Part shown: in pieces, positions 28,246-36,380 of the stretch
Numbering within the stretch: position 1 is the first letter of the stretch
How the letters are laid out: every line of letters begins with the position of its first letter
Source: DASZVB01 sp036272055
GTDB lineage: Bacteria > Myxococcota_A > Polyangia > Polyangiales > Polyangiaceae
Reading direction: 5' to 3'
NCBI GenBank assembly: GCA_036272055.1
Contig: DATAZL010000044.1
Span: 1 to 64,000 of the forward strand
Length of the DNA: 64,000 nt
Notes under the pieces: model-generated
The model's database searches: none
What the model saw: the letters and a program-made list of their open reading frames with translations, nothing else
Told to the model about the DNA's origin: nothing
Translations under genes and position numbers: made by a program

Positions 28246-29325
28246 ATGGTAAGAGCGGGGCTCCAGGGTTCTTATTTGTCCGCTGAGAGCGTCAGGATTG
28301 CGATCGTGGGCGCCGGCCGCTGGGGTCGGAATCTCGCCCGCGCGTTCGCGAGTGCCGAGCGCTGCAGCGTGACCGCCGTCTGTGACGTCGATCCGCAGGC
28401 TCTCGCTGCGCCGTGCCTCGCGCAGGTTCCCGTCAGAACGACCGATTTTAGCGCGCTCCTGCGCGATCCCGCGATCACCGCGCTCGCCATCGCGTCGCCG
28501 CCGCACAGTCACGCGAGGCAAGCGATCCAGGGCCTCGAGGCCGGCAAGCACGTCTTCGTCGAGAAGCCGATGGCGCTCGGCGCAGCAGACGCGCTGCGGA
28601 TGCGTGAAGCGGCAGCTCGCTCGAACCGGCGCCTCATGGTCGGGCACCTGATGCGCTACCACCCCGGCGTGGCCGAGCTCCGGCGGCTCGTCGAGGCGGG
28701 CACCCTCGGGGAGCTCCGGAGGGCGATCGCGGTGCGTTCGGGCCCCGGCACCACGTCGAGCGAAGAAGGGCCGTGGTGGGCTCTCGCGCCTCACGATCTG
28801 AGCCTGCTCTTCTGGCTCTTCAAGAGCGAGATCACGGCGCTCTCCGCGGCGCGTCGCTCGACGGCGAGCGGAGGCACCGAGGTCGCGGCCCGGGTCCGTC
28901 TCGGGAGCGCCTCGGCAGAGCTCGTCGCCGGCTCCGGGCAGAAGGCGAAGATGCGGCGCTTGCTCGTCGCCGGGACGCGGCGCGCGGCCGTCTTCGACGA
29001 TGGCGGGCCCTCCCCGACGCTGACGCTCCTCGACGCGAAGCCGTCGGAGCTCGAGAAGTTACGCGAGCAGGTGCTCTCCGACGCGCCGTCGTGGGAGCCG
29101 TGCTGGGCGCCCGAAGAGGTCGCCGTCGAGGGAGACGAGCCGCTCCTCCGCGAGGCGTCCCACTTCGTCGCTGCGATCCTCGAGGGCGGCCCCATCGCCA
29201 CCGACGCGGACGAGGGATGCCGGGTCGTGGCGGCGCTCGAGGCCGGCAGCGTGTCGATGCAATCCCGTGGCCGCTGGGTTCGCGTCGCAGGGTCTTTTCC
29301 TCAGGCGATGAGCCGTACGGCCTGA
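28246..29325 (+). CDS. Gfo/Idh/MocA oxidoreductase (WbpB-like)
   Basis: The 359-aa enzyme has the Rossmann site RIAIVGAGRWGRNLARAF, IASPPHSHARQAIQGLEAGKHVFVEKPMALG (the EKP catalytic Lys motif) and HLMRYHPGVAELRRLV. It oxidises or reduces a sugar carbon with bound NAD. Next to WbpE- and WbpD-like genes, the likely role is 3-oxidation of UDP-N-acetylglucosaminuronate before amination. ATG 28246 is the listed start. TTG 28276, giving a shorter leader before the Rossmann strand, is also plausible. It is divergent from wzc and separated by two bases from the amidotransferase gene, so the latter two form an operon. Confidence 0.85.
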   Translation: MVRAGLQGSYLSAESVRIAIVGAGRWGRNLARAFASAERCSVTAVCDVDPQALAAPCLAQVPVRTTDFSALLRDPAITALAIASPPHSHARQAIQGLEAGKHVFVEKPMALGAADALRMREAAARSNRRLMVGHLMRYHPGVAELRRLVEAGTLGELRRAIAVRSGPGTTSSEEGPWWALAPHDLSLLFWLFKSEITALSAARRSTASGGTEVAARVRLGSASAELVAGSGQKAKMRRLLVAGTRRAAVFDDGGPSPTLTLLDAKPSELEKLREQVLSDAPSWEPCWAPEEVAVEGDEPLLREASHFVAAILEGGPIATDADEGCRVVAALEAGSVSMQSRGRWVRVAGSFPQAMSRTA

Positions 29326-29327
29326 TC

Positions 29328-31172
29328 ATGTGCGGCATCTTCGGAGCGCGGGGGCCTCTGGCGAACGACCCCGAAGCGTTGCGCCGCGCCGCCGGCGTGC
29401 AGCGCCACCGCGGCCCCGACGGCTTCGGCGAGTTTCTGGACGACGCGCGCACCACGTACCTCGCGCACAATCGTCTCTCCATCATCGACCTGACGGTCGC
29501 GTCGTCCCAGCCGTTCAGCACCGCGGAAGGCGTGCTCGCGTTCAACGGCGAGATCTACAACTACGTCGAGCTCCGCGAAGAGCTCGCCTGCGAGGGCGCC
29601 GTCTTCACGACGACGGGGGATACCGAGGTGCTCGCGACGCTCCTCGCGCGCTGGGGCGTCGAAGGCCTGGCACGCGTGCGCGGCATGTTCGCGTTCGCCT
29701 ATTTCGACAGAAAGAGCCGTTCGCTCGTCCTCGTGCGCGACCGGTTCGGCATCAAGCCGCTCTTCGTCGCGGCGCACGCGGGCAGCGTGCTCTTCGCGTC
29801 GGAGATCGAGACACTCCGCGCGACCGGGCAATTCTCGGAGACCGACGACGAGGCGCGCGCGATCTATCACCTCCTCGGGTACCTCCCTGCCCCATTCTCG
29901 TTCTACAAGGGGATCGTCCGCGTGCCGCCGGGACACCTCGTCCGCGTCGCAGAGGACGGCACTTACTCGATGGAGCGGTGGTACCGCCTCGAAGCGCGCG
30001 TCCACGGCGATCTCACGGAGCTCCTCCGCCGGAGCGTCGCGGAGCACATGCGCTGTGACGTCGACTACGGCGTGTTCCTGAGCGGCGGGCTCGACTCCAA
30101 CATCGTCGCGGCGCTCGCGACGGAGCAGTCACCAGGACGCATCAAGACGTTCTCCATCGGCTTTCGCTCGTTCCCCGCCTTCGACGAGACGAAGGGCGCG
30201 ATGATGGCCGCGCGCTACCTCGGCTCCGAGCATCATCAGTTCGACATCGACGAGCGCGAGCTCGGTGCAGCGGCAGAAGACTGCCTCGTCAAGCTCGCGC
30301 GGGGAGAGCCGTTCGCCGATCCGTCGTTCATCCCGACGTGGCTCGTCTCGAATCGCGCGCGCACCGGCTCCAAGGTGTCGCTCTCGGGGGACGGCGCCGA
30401 CGAGATCTTCGGCGGGTACCGCAAGCACCGCGGCATCCGCCCTGCGGCGTGGATGCGAAATGCGCCGCCCGGTATCCGCGAGTCGATGAAGCGCCTCGCC
30501 GTGCGCTTGCCGGAGGCGCGCGACAATCGCCTCCTCGAGCTCTCGCGTCGCTTCAAGAAATTCGTCCAGGGCGCGGGGCAAGAGCAGAACCTGCGCCAGC
30601 TCGCGTGGCTCTACGCCTTCTTCCCCGCTGACGTCGATCGCTTCATGCCGGGCCGCGGCCGGGCAGCGGAGGCGCGGCTTCTCGGCGAGCTCGCGAAGGT
30701 GCCGGCGCTCGCCGGTGCGCGCGACGAGGTGAACGACGTCCTCTACGCCGACACCTGCGTCTTTCTCGCTGCCGACATGCTCCACAAGGTCGATCTGGCG
30801 AGCATGGACCACGGGCTCGAGGTGCGCGTCCCCTTCTTAGATCACGAGGTCGTCGAGACGGCCTTCGCGCTCCCCGGCAAGGCGAAGGTCGGGCTCGTGA
30901 AGGGCAAGCTCGAGCTCCGGCGGCGCTTCGGCTCGCGCATCGCGCCGAAGCTCCTCAAGCTGCCCAAGCGCGGCTTCGAGAGCCCGCTCTCCGCGCTCTT
31001 CCGCGGTTCGTTCCGCGGGCGTCTGAGTCGCGAAAGCGAGAGCTGGACGGCGCTCGGAATCGAGCGCTCCTACATCGCCGAGCTGGAACGCGAGCACGAG
31101 TCGTCCGCCGCCGATCACTCGTGGCGGATGTGGAACCTGCTCGTCCTCGCGCGCTGGTCTAACCCGCGCTAG
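29328..31172 (+). CDS. asnB: AsnB-type glutamine amidotransferase of a polysaccharide pathway
   Basis: ATG 29328 gives a 614-aa protein with Cys2 exposed (MCGIFGA), the class II glutamine amidotransferase nucleophile. RGPDGFGEF and FNGEIYNYVELREEL belong to the glutaminase domain. The synthetase domain has the PP-loop SGGLDS at 252-257 and SGDGADEIFGGY. This is the asparagine synthetase B architecture at full length. In O-antigen clusters such enzymes (WbpS type) amidate uronic acids, and this one is two bases behind a WbpB-like oxidoreductase gene. A general asparagine synthetase role cannot be excluded. The stop abuts the convergent WbsX gene. Confidence 0.9.
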   Translation: MCGIFGARGPLANDPEALRRAAGVQRHRGPDGFGEFLDDARTTYLAHNRLSIIDLTVASSQPFSTAEGVLAFNGEIYNYVELREELACEGAVFTTTGDTEVLATLLARWGVEGLARVRGMFAFAYFDRKSRSLVLVRDRFGIKPLFVAAHAGSVLFASEIETLRATGQFSETDDEARAIYHLLGYLPAPFSFYKGIVRVPPGHLVRVAEDGTYSMERWYRLEARVHGDLTELLRRSVAEHMRCDVDYGVFLSGGLDSNIVAALATEQSPGRIKTFSIGFRSFPAFDETKGAMMAARYLGSEHHQFDIDERELGAAAEDCLVKLARGEPFADPSFIPTWLVSNRARTGSKVSLSGDGADEIFGGYRKHRGIRPAAWMRNAPPGIRESMKRLAVRLPEARDNRLLELSRRFKKFVQGAGQEQNLRQLAWLYAFFPADVDRFMPGRGRAAEARLLGELAKVPALAGARDEVNDVLYADTCVFLAADMLHKVDLASMDHGLEVRVPFLDHEVVETAFALPGKAKVGLVKGKLELRRRFGSRIAPKLLKLPKRGFESPLSALFRGSFRGRLSRESESWTALGIERSYIAELEREHESSAADHSWRMWNLLVLARWSNPR

Positions 31173-32255
31173 CTAGGGTCGCGCGGCGCCGACGAGAGCG
31201 CGACGCGTCGCCTCGAGATACGCCCGGCCCCATTTGCGATCGGGTTCGAGGTGATTGCCCTCGGCCCACTCGTTCCAGGCGTTCACGAGCACGAGATCTT
31301 CGTCGGGCCCGAACGGTTCGAAGCGACGCAGCGTCTCGTAGAGCCACCCCTGGTACTTCTCGGGAGTGCTGTTGATCCAGATGTTCGCCGCGAGCCGCGG
31401 CAGCCGGCGGCACGTGTTGTCCCACCCCGGCGAGACGCAACTGAAGCGCTTGTACGCCGGCGCGGGCCGGGCGAGCGCGAGACGGACCATCTCGTCGTAG
31501 TCGCGGATCTTGTTCCGCCGGAACGCGGTCGGCAGAAGGTATCGCGTCTTGCCCTTCGCCCAGGTCGGCAGCGGCTCGCCCACCATGCGAGGCTGGAACT
31601 CCATCGCCGCGTCGAAGCCGAGCTCCGTCGGTGACGAGTCTTCCCCCGGGAAGTTACTCTCCATGCGGATCAGGTAGAGCCCGGGCAACCCCGCCGCGGC
31701 GGCCTCTTCACGGAAGATCGCGAGCGTGCTCCGCGGATCGGGCAAGAGCCCGGTGCGATAGATCATCAGCACCGGCTTGCCCTGGATCGTCACGTAACGG
31801 CGATCTTTCAGGTACGGCAGGAGCCAGCGGATGTGCTCGCGATCGTCGTCACTCGAGTAGTGCTGCTCGAGGAGGATCTCGGCGTTCCCTCCCGTCCAGG
31901 TGCGCGTCCAGTTCTCGTTTGCCCAGCAGATGCAGAACGGAAAATCGGGCGCACCCGACTCGAGCACCTCGCGGAGCGGGCGCTCGAGCAGCAGCCGCCC
32001 GTTGAACCAGTAATGGTAGTAACAGAAGCCCGCGAGCCCGTACTCGCGAGCGAGCGCCGCTTGCTGGATCCTCACCTCGGGGAGCCGGAGATCGTAGAAG
32101 CCGAGCTCGCCCGGGAGGTGGGGCTGGTAGTGACCACGGAACTGTGGCTGCGCTCGAGTGACGTTCGTCCACTCGGTGAAGCCCTTGCCCCACCACTCGT
32201 CGTTCTCAGGGATGGGATGAAACTGCGGTAGATAGAGCCCAAGAAGGCGCGTCAT
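31173..32255 (-). CDS. WbsX-family GH99-like glycan biosynthesis protein (copy 1)
   Basis: The 360-aa protein opens with LGLYLPQFHPIPENDEWWGKGFTEWTNV, the fingerprint of the WbsX/GH99-like family (PF14307) linked to O-antigen and rhamnan assembly. YYHYWFNGRLLLERP, CWANENWTRTW, PVLMIYRTGLLPDP, SPGWDNTCRR and NAWNEWAEGNHLEPD are all present. These Trp- and Asp/Glu-rich motifs mark a barrel-shaped glycan-acting enzyme, but the reaction is not established. No signal peptide is present. Its stop codon is directly next to that of asnB. The first 26 motif codons are nearly identical in DNA to those of the second copy at 35190. It starts at ATG 32255. Confidence 0.9.
   Translation of the reverse strand: MTRLLGLYLPQFHPIPENDEWWGKGFTEWTNVTRAQPQFRGHYQPHLPGELGFYDLRLPEVRIQQAALAREYGLAGFCYYHYWFNGRLLLERPLREVLESGAPDFPFCICWANENWTRTWTGGNAEILLEQHYSSDDDREHIRWLLPYLKDRRYVTIQGKPVLMIYRTGLLPDPRSTLAIFREEAAAAGLPGLYLIRMESNFPGEDSSPTELGFDAAMEFQPRMVGEPLPTWAKGKTRYLLPTAFRRNKIRDYDEMVRLALARPAPAYKRFSCVSPGWDNTCRRLPRLAANIWINSTPEKYQGWLYETLRRFEPFGPDEDLVLVNAWNEWAEGNHLEPDRKWGRAYLEATRRALVGAARP
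32158..32236. repeat. Left arm of a 79-bp inverted repeat (in WbsX copy 1)
   Basis: Read on the minus strand, these 79 bp match 35221-35299 on the plus strand at 75 positions. The four differences are third-position changes within LYLPQFHPIPENDEWWGKGF and the following TEWTNVT. Exact runs of 23 and 26 bp are included. The arms lie near the 5' ends of two divergent WbsX genes. Confidence 0.9.
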
Positions 32256-32351
32256 TCGGGGCTTTCCGTGTGCCCCCGGCTTCTACACCGCGGGTCGGCC
32301 ACGGTGAAGCGCTTGATTTGTCCGTTCCACGGAATACGACTCGGTTCGTTC

Positions 32352-33326
32352 ATGACCGATCCGGCAATCCCCGACGTGTCCATCGTCACCGTCAACTACC
32401 GCGTGACGGACCTCGTGCGCGGCATGCTGGACTCGGTCGCCGCCGCGACGGCGGGCGTGACGTGCGAGGTCGTCGTCGTCGACAACGCTTCCAGGGACGA
32501 ACGGCTGAGCGCGCTCCGGAGCGACTATCCCTGGGTGAAGCTCATCGAGAGCCCGGTGAATGTGGGCTTCTCGCGGGGCAACAATCTCGGCGTCCGTGAA
32601 TCTCGCGGGCGCTTCCTCGCGCTCGTGAACCCCGACGTGCTGCTCGAACCCGAAAGCCTGTCTCGCCTCGTCGCGTTCATGAAAGACCTGCCGAACGCCG
32701 GGCTCGTCGGCCCCCGGATCGCCCTCCCCGACGGCACGACCCAGAGCTTCGCCGGTGAGCTACCGACGGCGACGGAGTTCCTGCGCTCACTCCCCGGGAC
32801 ACGCTTCTGGAGCGGCGCCATCAATCTCCGGCAGAGCGCGGTGAGCGCCCCCATGCGCTGCGGCTTCGTCCACGGCGCCTGCATGTTCCTCTCTCGAGGC
32901 GCGTTCGAACGGATCGGCGGCATCCCGGCCGAGACATTCATGTACGGGGAAGAGCTCTTGCTCGGCCATCGGCTGAGGCAGGCCGGCTACGACGTCTGGT
33001 ACGACCCGCTCGTCACCGTCCAGCACGCCGAGGAATCGTCGGCGAATCGCAGCTTTCTGCCCGATGACAAGGCGCTCCGCAAGCGCTGGGGCCACACCGT
33101 CGCCCGCGCCGAGATCCTGCCGCGCTCGTCCTTCCTGGCGTGGAATTCCGTCATGGCGAGCCGCGCGCTCACCTCGGCGGTGAAGGCGAGTCTCACCGGC
33201 TCGGCAGCGCGCGCGCATCACCTCGAGCTTCTCCGGCTTCACCTGAGCGCGTTCGGAACGTTGCGCGCGCCGGCCGCAGTGATCGCGCCGCCCGTAACGC
33301 CTCCGCCTTCCGTCTCCTCGCCTTGA
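32352..33326 (+). CDS. Glycosyltransferase family 2 (rhamnosyltransferase-like)
   Basis: The start is taken at ATG 32352 (324 aa), because the codons before it read as unrelated sequence and the conserved domain begins only a few residues later. The GT-A fold shows VSIVTVNYRVTDLVRGML, CEVVVVDNASRDERL, NVGFSRGNNLGVRESRGRFLALVNPDVLLEP (DxD-like NPD), GLVGPRIALPDG and FVHGACMFLSRGAFERIGG then FMYGEELLLGHRL. This is the WcaA/rhamnosyltransferase-like GT2 pattern. It probably extends a lipid-linked glycan. It begins a plus-strand operon running through the deacetylase, formyltransferase, WbsX copy 2 and wzm-wzt genes. Confidence 0.88.
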   Translation: MTDPAIPDVSIVTVNYRVTDLVRGMLDSVAAATAGVTCEVVVVDNASRDERLSALRSDYPWVKLIESPVNVGFSRGNNLGVRESRGRFLALVNPDVLLEPESLSRLVAFMKDLPNAGLVGPRIALPDGTTQSFAGELPTATEFLRSLPGTRFWSGAINLRQSAVSAPMRCGFVHGACMFLSRGAFERIGGIPAETFMYGEELLLGHRLRQAGYDVWYDPLVTVQHAEESSANRSFLPDDKALRKRWGHTVARAEILPRSSFLAWNSVMASRALTSAVKASLTGSAARAHHLELLRLHLSAFGTLRAPAAVIAPPVTPPPSVSSP

Positions 33327-33369
33327 CAAGCCTCGGGCCCGCAGAAAAGCTTCGAACGCGTCGCCGAAC

Positions 33370-34377
33370 ATGACGAACCCCGGTGTCTTCACGATATCGC
33401 TCGATTTCGAGCTCTACTGGGGCACCCGCGATCATCGTTCGCTCGACGACTACGGCGCGAACATCCTCGGCGGCAGGGAGGCCATTCCGCGCATCCTCGC
33501 CCTCTTCGAGGAGTTCGAGGTGCACGCGACCTGGGCGGTCGTGGGGTCGCTCTGTTTTCAGGGCCCGTCCGAGCTCGCGGAGAACCTGCCGCCGGTGCTC
33601 CCGCGCTACACGGACAGGCGGCTCGAACCTTTCGACGCTCTCTCGCACCTGACCGAGCGGGAGCGCGCGTACTACTTCGCTCCCGAGCTGGTGGAGCTCG
33701 TTCATCGGACTCCGCATCAAGAGATCGGGAGCCACACCTTCTCGCACTATTACTGTCTCGAGCGCGGGCAGACGGCCGAGATGTTCCGCTCCGACCTCGA
33801 GGCCATGCGGAAGACGACCCAGCAGAAGCTACGAACGGAACCGAAGAGCCTCGTGTTCCCGAGAAACCAGTTCACGAGCCGCTACCTCGAGCTCTGCGCG
33901 AGCTCCGGGATACAGGCCTACAGGGGAAACCAGCACTCCTGGGTCTACGAACCCCGGAACGGCGACGACGAGTCGCTCGCACGGCGCGCCGTTCGCCTCG
34001 TCGACAGCTACGTCAACCTGACGGGCCATCACGGGCACGAGCTCCCGTCGCTCGCGGCCGGGAGCCCGATCGACGTGCGCGCGAGCCGGTTTCTTCGACC
34101 CTACTCGCGTCGCCTGCGCTTCCTCGAACCGCTCCGCCTCGCGAGGATCCGGGCCGATCTGCGTCACGCCGCGCGCAAGGGGCTCCTCTATCACCTGTGG
34201 TGGCACCCCGACAATTTCGGCACCCGCACCGACGAGAACCTCGCTTTCTTGCGACGCGTGCTCGAGTGCTACCGGACGCTCGCGAGCGAACGCGGCATGA
34301 AGAGCCTCAACATGAGCGAGGCGGCCGACCACGCGCGAGCGCGAGGCCGCGCCGGCTCCGACAGACACGCGGCATGA
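33370..34377 (+). CDS. Polysaccharide deacetylase-like protein
   Basis: The 335-aa protein begins FTISLDFELYWGTRDHRSLDDYG, in which the Asp residues match the NodB catalytic/metal positions. HQEIGSHTFSHYYC carries the metal His pair and FPRNQFTSRY sits where the R-x-P motif lies. The region around LLYHLWWHPDNFGTRTDENL supplies the C-terminal His. It resembles NodB-fold enzymes of O-antigen gene clusters. No signal peptide is present, so a cytoplasmic substrate such as a lipid-linked intermediate is likely. ATG 33370. Its TGA overlaps the formyltransferase ATG (ATGA). Confidence 0.8.
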   Translation: MTNPGVFTISLDFELYWGTRDHRSLDDYGANILGGREAIPRILALFEEFEVHATWAVVGSLCFQGPSELAENLPPVLPRYTDRRLEPFDALSHLTERERAYYFAPELVELVHRTPHQEIGSHTFSHYYCLERGQTAEMFRSDLEAMRKTTQQKLRTEPKSLVFPRNQFTSRYLELCASSGIQAYRGNQHSWVYEPRNGDDESLARRAVRLVDSYVNLTGHHGHELPSLAAGSPIDVRASRFLRPYSRRLRFLEPLRLARIRADLRHAARKGLLYHLWWHPDNFGTRTDENLAFLRRVLECYRTLASERGMKSLNMSEAADHARARGRAGSDRHAA

Positions 34378-35159
34378 CGGCCCGAGCGAGAGTGGCGCTG
34401 CTGGCGGCGGACAGCGCGTCGACCCGCGCCGTCTATCACGCGCTCGCCGGCATCTGCCCGGTCGAGCTGGTCGTCCTCGAGGGGCGGCCCTCGCGCCGCG
34501 TCTTCCTGCGGAACCGCGTGCGTCGCCTCGGCGCGACGGAGGTCGCCGGGCAGCTCGCGTTCCAGGCCGGCATCGTGCCGGTGCTGCGTGCCCTCTCTCG
34601 GCAGCGGAGTCGCGACATCGCACGGCAGTTCGGCATCTCTTCCGAGCCCATCCCGGCGCACCTCGTCGAGCGCGTTCCGTCGGCCAACGACGACGCGACC
34701 ATCGCGCTCCTCCAGCGTTACGAGCCGCGCGTCGTGGTCGTCAACGGCACGCGCATCCTCTCGAAGCGTCTGCTCAACGCCGTCGGCGCCGCCGGCGCGA
34801 CGTTCATCAACATGCACGCCGGCATCACGCCGCTCTTTCGCGGCGTGCACGGCGGTTACTGGGCGCTCGCTACGGGCCAGCCCGAGAACTGCGGCGTGAC
34901 CGTGCACGTCGTCGACGCGGGCGTCGACACCGGCAGCGTGCTCGGCCAGGCCCGCATCGAGCCGACCGCGGCGGACAACTTCACGACGTACCCCCTCCTT
35001 CAGCTCGCGGCCGGGTTGCCGCTCCTCCGCGCCGCCGTGAAAGAGGCCTTGAACGGCGATCTCCGGACGTCCGTGGGGCCTCCCGGCGAGTCGAGGCAGT
35101 GGTATCACCCGACCGCCTGGGCGTATCTCAGGCTTCTCCACTCGCAGGGCGTCAAGTAG
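34374..35159 (+). CDS. Sugar N-formyltransferase
   Basis: ATG 34374 overlaps the upstream stop by four bases and gives 261 aa. The core is the formyl-transferase N-domain: PRVVVVNGTRILSKRLL, then FINMHAGITPLFRGVHGGYWAL, where Asn and His are the catalytic pair, and VTVHVVDAGVDTG with the third catalytic Asp. The length suits NDP-sugar formyltransferases such as WbkC and VioF rather than full-length tRNA-Met formyltransferase (about 310 aa with an OB domain). It would use N10-formyl-tetrahydrofolate to formylate an amino sugar. The acceptor amine is likely the product of an aminotransferase such as the WbpE-like enzyme in this region, but this is inferred. Confidence 0.82.
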   Translation: MTARARVALLAADSASTRAVYHALAGICPVELVVLEGRPSRRVFLRNRVRRLGATEVAGQLAFQAGIVPVLRALSRQRSRDIARQFGISSEPIPAHLVERVPSANDDATIALLQRYEPRVVVVNGTRILSKRLLNAVGAAGATFINMHAGITPLFRGVHGGYWALATGQPENCGVTVHVVDAGVDTGSVLGQARIEPTAADNFTTYPLLQLAAGLPLLRAAVKEALNGDLRTSVGPPGESRQWYHPTAWAYLRLLHSQGVK

Positions 35160-35189
35160 CCCGGCCACCGTCTCGAGCAGGTCCCCACC

Positions 35190-36290
35190 TTGGAAGCGAA
35201 CGCCGCACGCGCGATAGCCATCTATCTCCCGCAGTTCCATCCCATCCCGGAGAACGACGAGTGGTGGGGCAAAGGCTTCACCGAGTGGACGAACGTCACC
35301 AAGGCGAGGCCGCTCTTCCCCGGCCACCTTCAGCCCGATCTCCCGAGTGAGCTCGGATTTTACGATCTGCGCGTCCCCGAGGTGCGTGACGCGCAGGCGG
35401 CGCTCGCGCGCGAGCACGGCATCTCGGGCTTCTGTTATTACCACTACTGGTTCGACGGGAAGGTGCTGCTCGGGCGTCCCGTCGACGAGCTCCTGGCCCT
35501 CGGACGGCCCGAGTTTCCGTTCATGCTCTGCTGGGCGAACGAGAGCTGGACGCGCACCTGGCTCGGCCGCGGCCGCGAGATCCTCATCGAGCAGCGATAT
35601 TCGCCGGAGGGTTACGCGGCGCACGCCCGCTACCTCGGGAAGTTCTTCCGCGATCAGCGCTACATTCGCATCGACGGCCGGCCCGCCTTCGCCGTGTATC
35701 GCCCCACCGCCATCCCCGATGCGGCAAGGATGGTGGACATATTTCGTAGCGTCTGCCGGGAGACCACGGGAGAGGATCTCTATCTCATCGCGAGCAACTC
35801 CCACGCCCCGCGGGAGGCCGAGAAGCTGCTCGGCTACGGCTTCGACGCGATCCTGAACTTCACCCCCCAGCTCGGCGCTCTCAAGGCCGCGCTGAAGGAG
35901 CGCGTCTCCGCACGCCGGTTCTTGAAGAACGTGGTCCAGCATCGCGCCGTGAACGCGAAGACGAAGATCTTCACCTATCCCGAGGCGGCGCAGGCGATGC
36001 GAAGCATCGAGCCGCCAGACCTCGCCAAGACGCTTCCGTGCGTCTTCGTCGGCTGGGACAATACGCCCCGTCGCGGCAAGGCCGCCGTCGTCATCACCGG
36101 CAACGACCCCGCCCTCTTCGAGCAAGAGCTCCGCCGCGCCAAGACCCGCGTCGAGTCCACCCCGAGCCACCCCGGCATCGTCTTCATCAACGCCTGGAAC
36201 GAATGGGCAGAAGGAAATCACCTGGAACCAGGCCGAAGCGGCGGCAGAGGACACCTGGAAGCGGTGAAGAGGGTTTTCCCGCTCGCTTGA
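35190..36290 (+). CDS. WbsX-family GH99-like glycan biosynthesis protein (copy 2)
   Basis: The 366-aa protein starts at TTG 35190, with no better in-frame start before IAIYLPQFHPIPENDEWWGK. It has the same family motifs as copy 1: FCYYHYWFDGKVLLGRP, CWANESWTRTWLGRGREI, FVGWDNTPRRGKAAV and NAWNEWAEGNHLEPGRSGG. The body differs, with a family-divergent middle (VSARRFLKNVVQHRAV), so the two copies probably act on different substrates. It lies between the formyltransferase and the wzm permease genes and should be made with the exporter. Confidence 0.9.
   Translation: MEANAARAIAIYLPQFHPIPENDEWWGKGFTEWTNVTKARPLFPGHLQPDLPSELGFYDLRVPEVRDAQAALAREHGISGFCYYHYWFDGKVLLGRPVDELLALGRPEFPFMLCWANESWTRTWLGRGREILIEQRYSPEGYAAHARYLGKFFRDQRYIRIDGRPAFAVYRPTAIPDAARMVDIFRSVCRETTGEDLYLIASNSHAPREAEKLLGYGFDAILNFTPQLGALKAALKERVSARRFLKNVVQHRAVNAKTKIFTYPEAAQAMRSIEPPDLAKTLPCVFVGWDNTPRRGKAAVVITGNDPALFEQELRRAKTRVESTPSHPGIVFINAWNEWAEGNHLEPGRSGGRGHLEAVKRVFPLA
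35221..35299. repeat. Right arm of a 79-bp inverted repeat (in WbsX copy 2)
   Basis: This arm reads, on the plus strand, as the near-identical partner of 32158-32236 on the minus strand (75 of 79 positions). The 3-kb segment between the arms holds the GT2, deacetylase and formyltransferase genes. Confidence 0.9.
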
Positions 36291-36380
36291 ACCCTCCTCG
36301 ACGAGGGCGAAACTGGGCGGTAGGTTCCAGCCCGCCGACCCGCGAGCGTCCCCATTTGATCCGGTAACGAGACCACGGAA

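Noticed and set aside
29328..31172. Plain housekeeping asparagine synthetase
   Set aside because: Not excluded, but the two-base gap to a WbpB-like gene inside a glycan locus makes a uronate amidotransferase role more likely.
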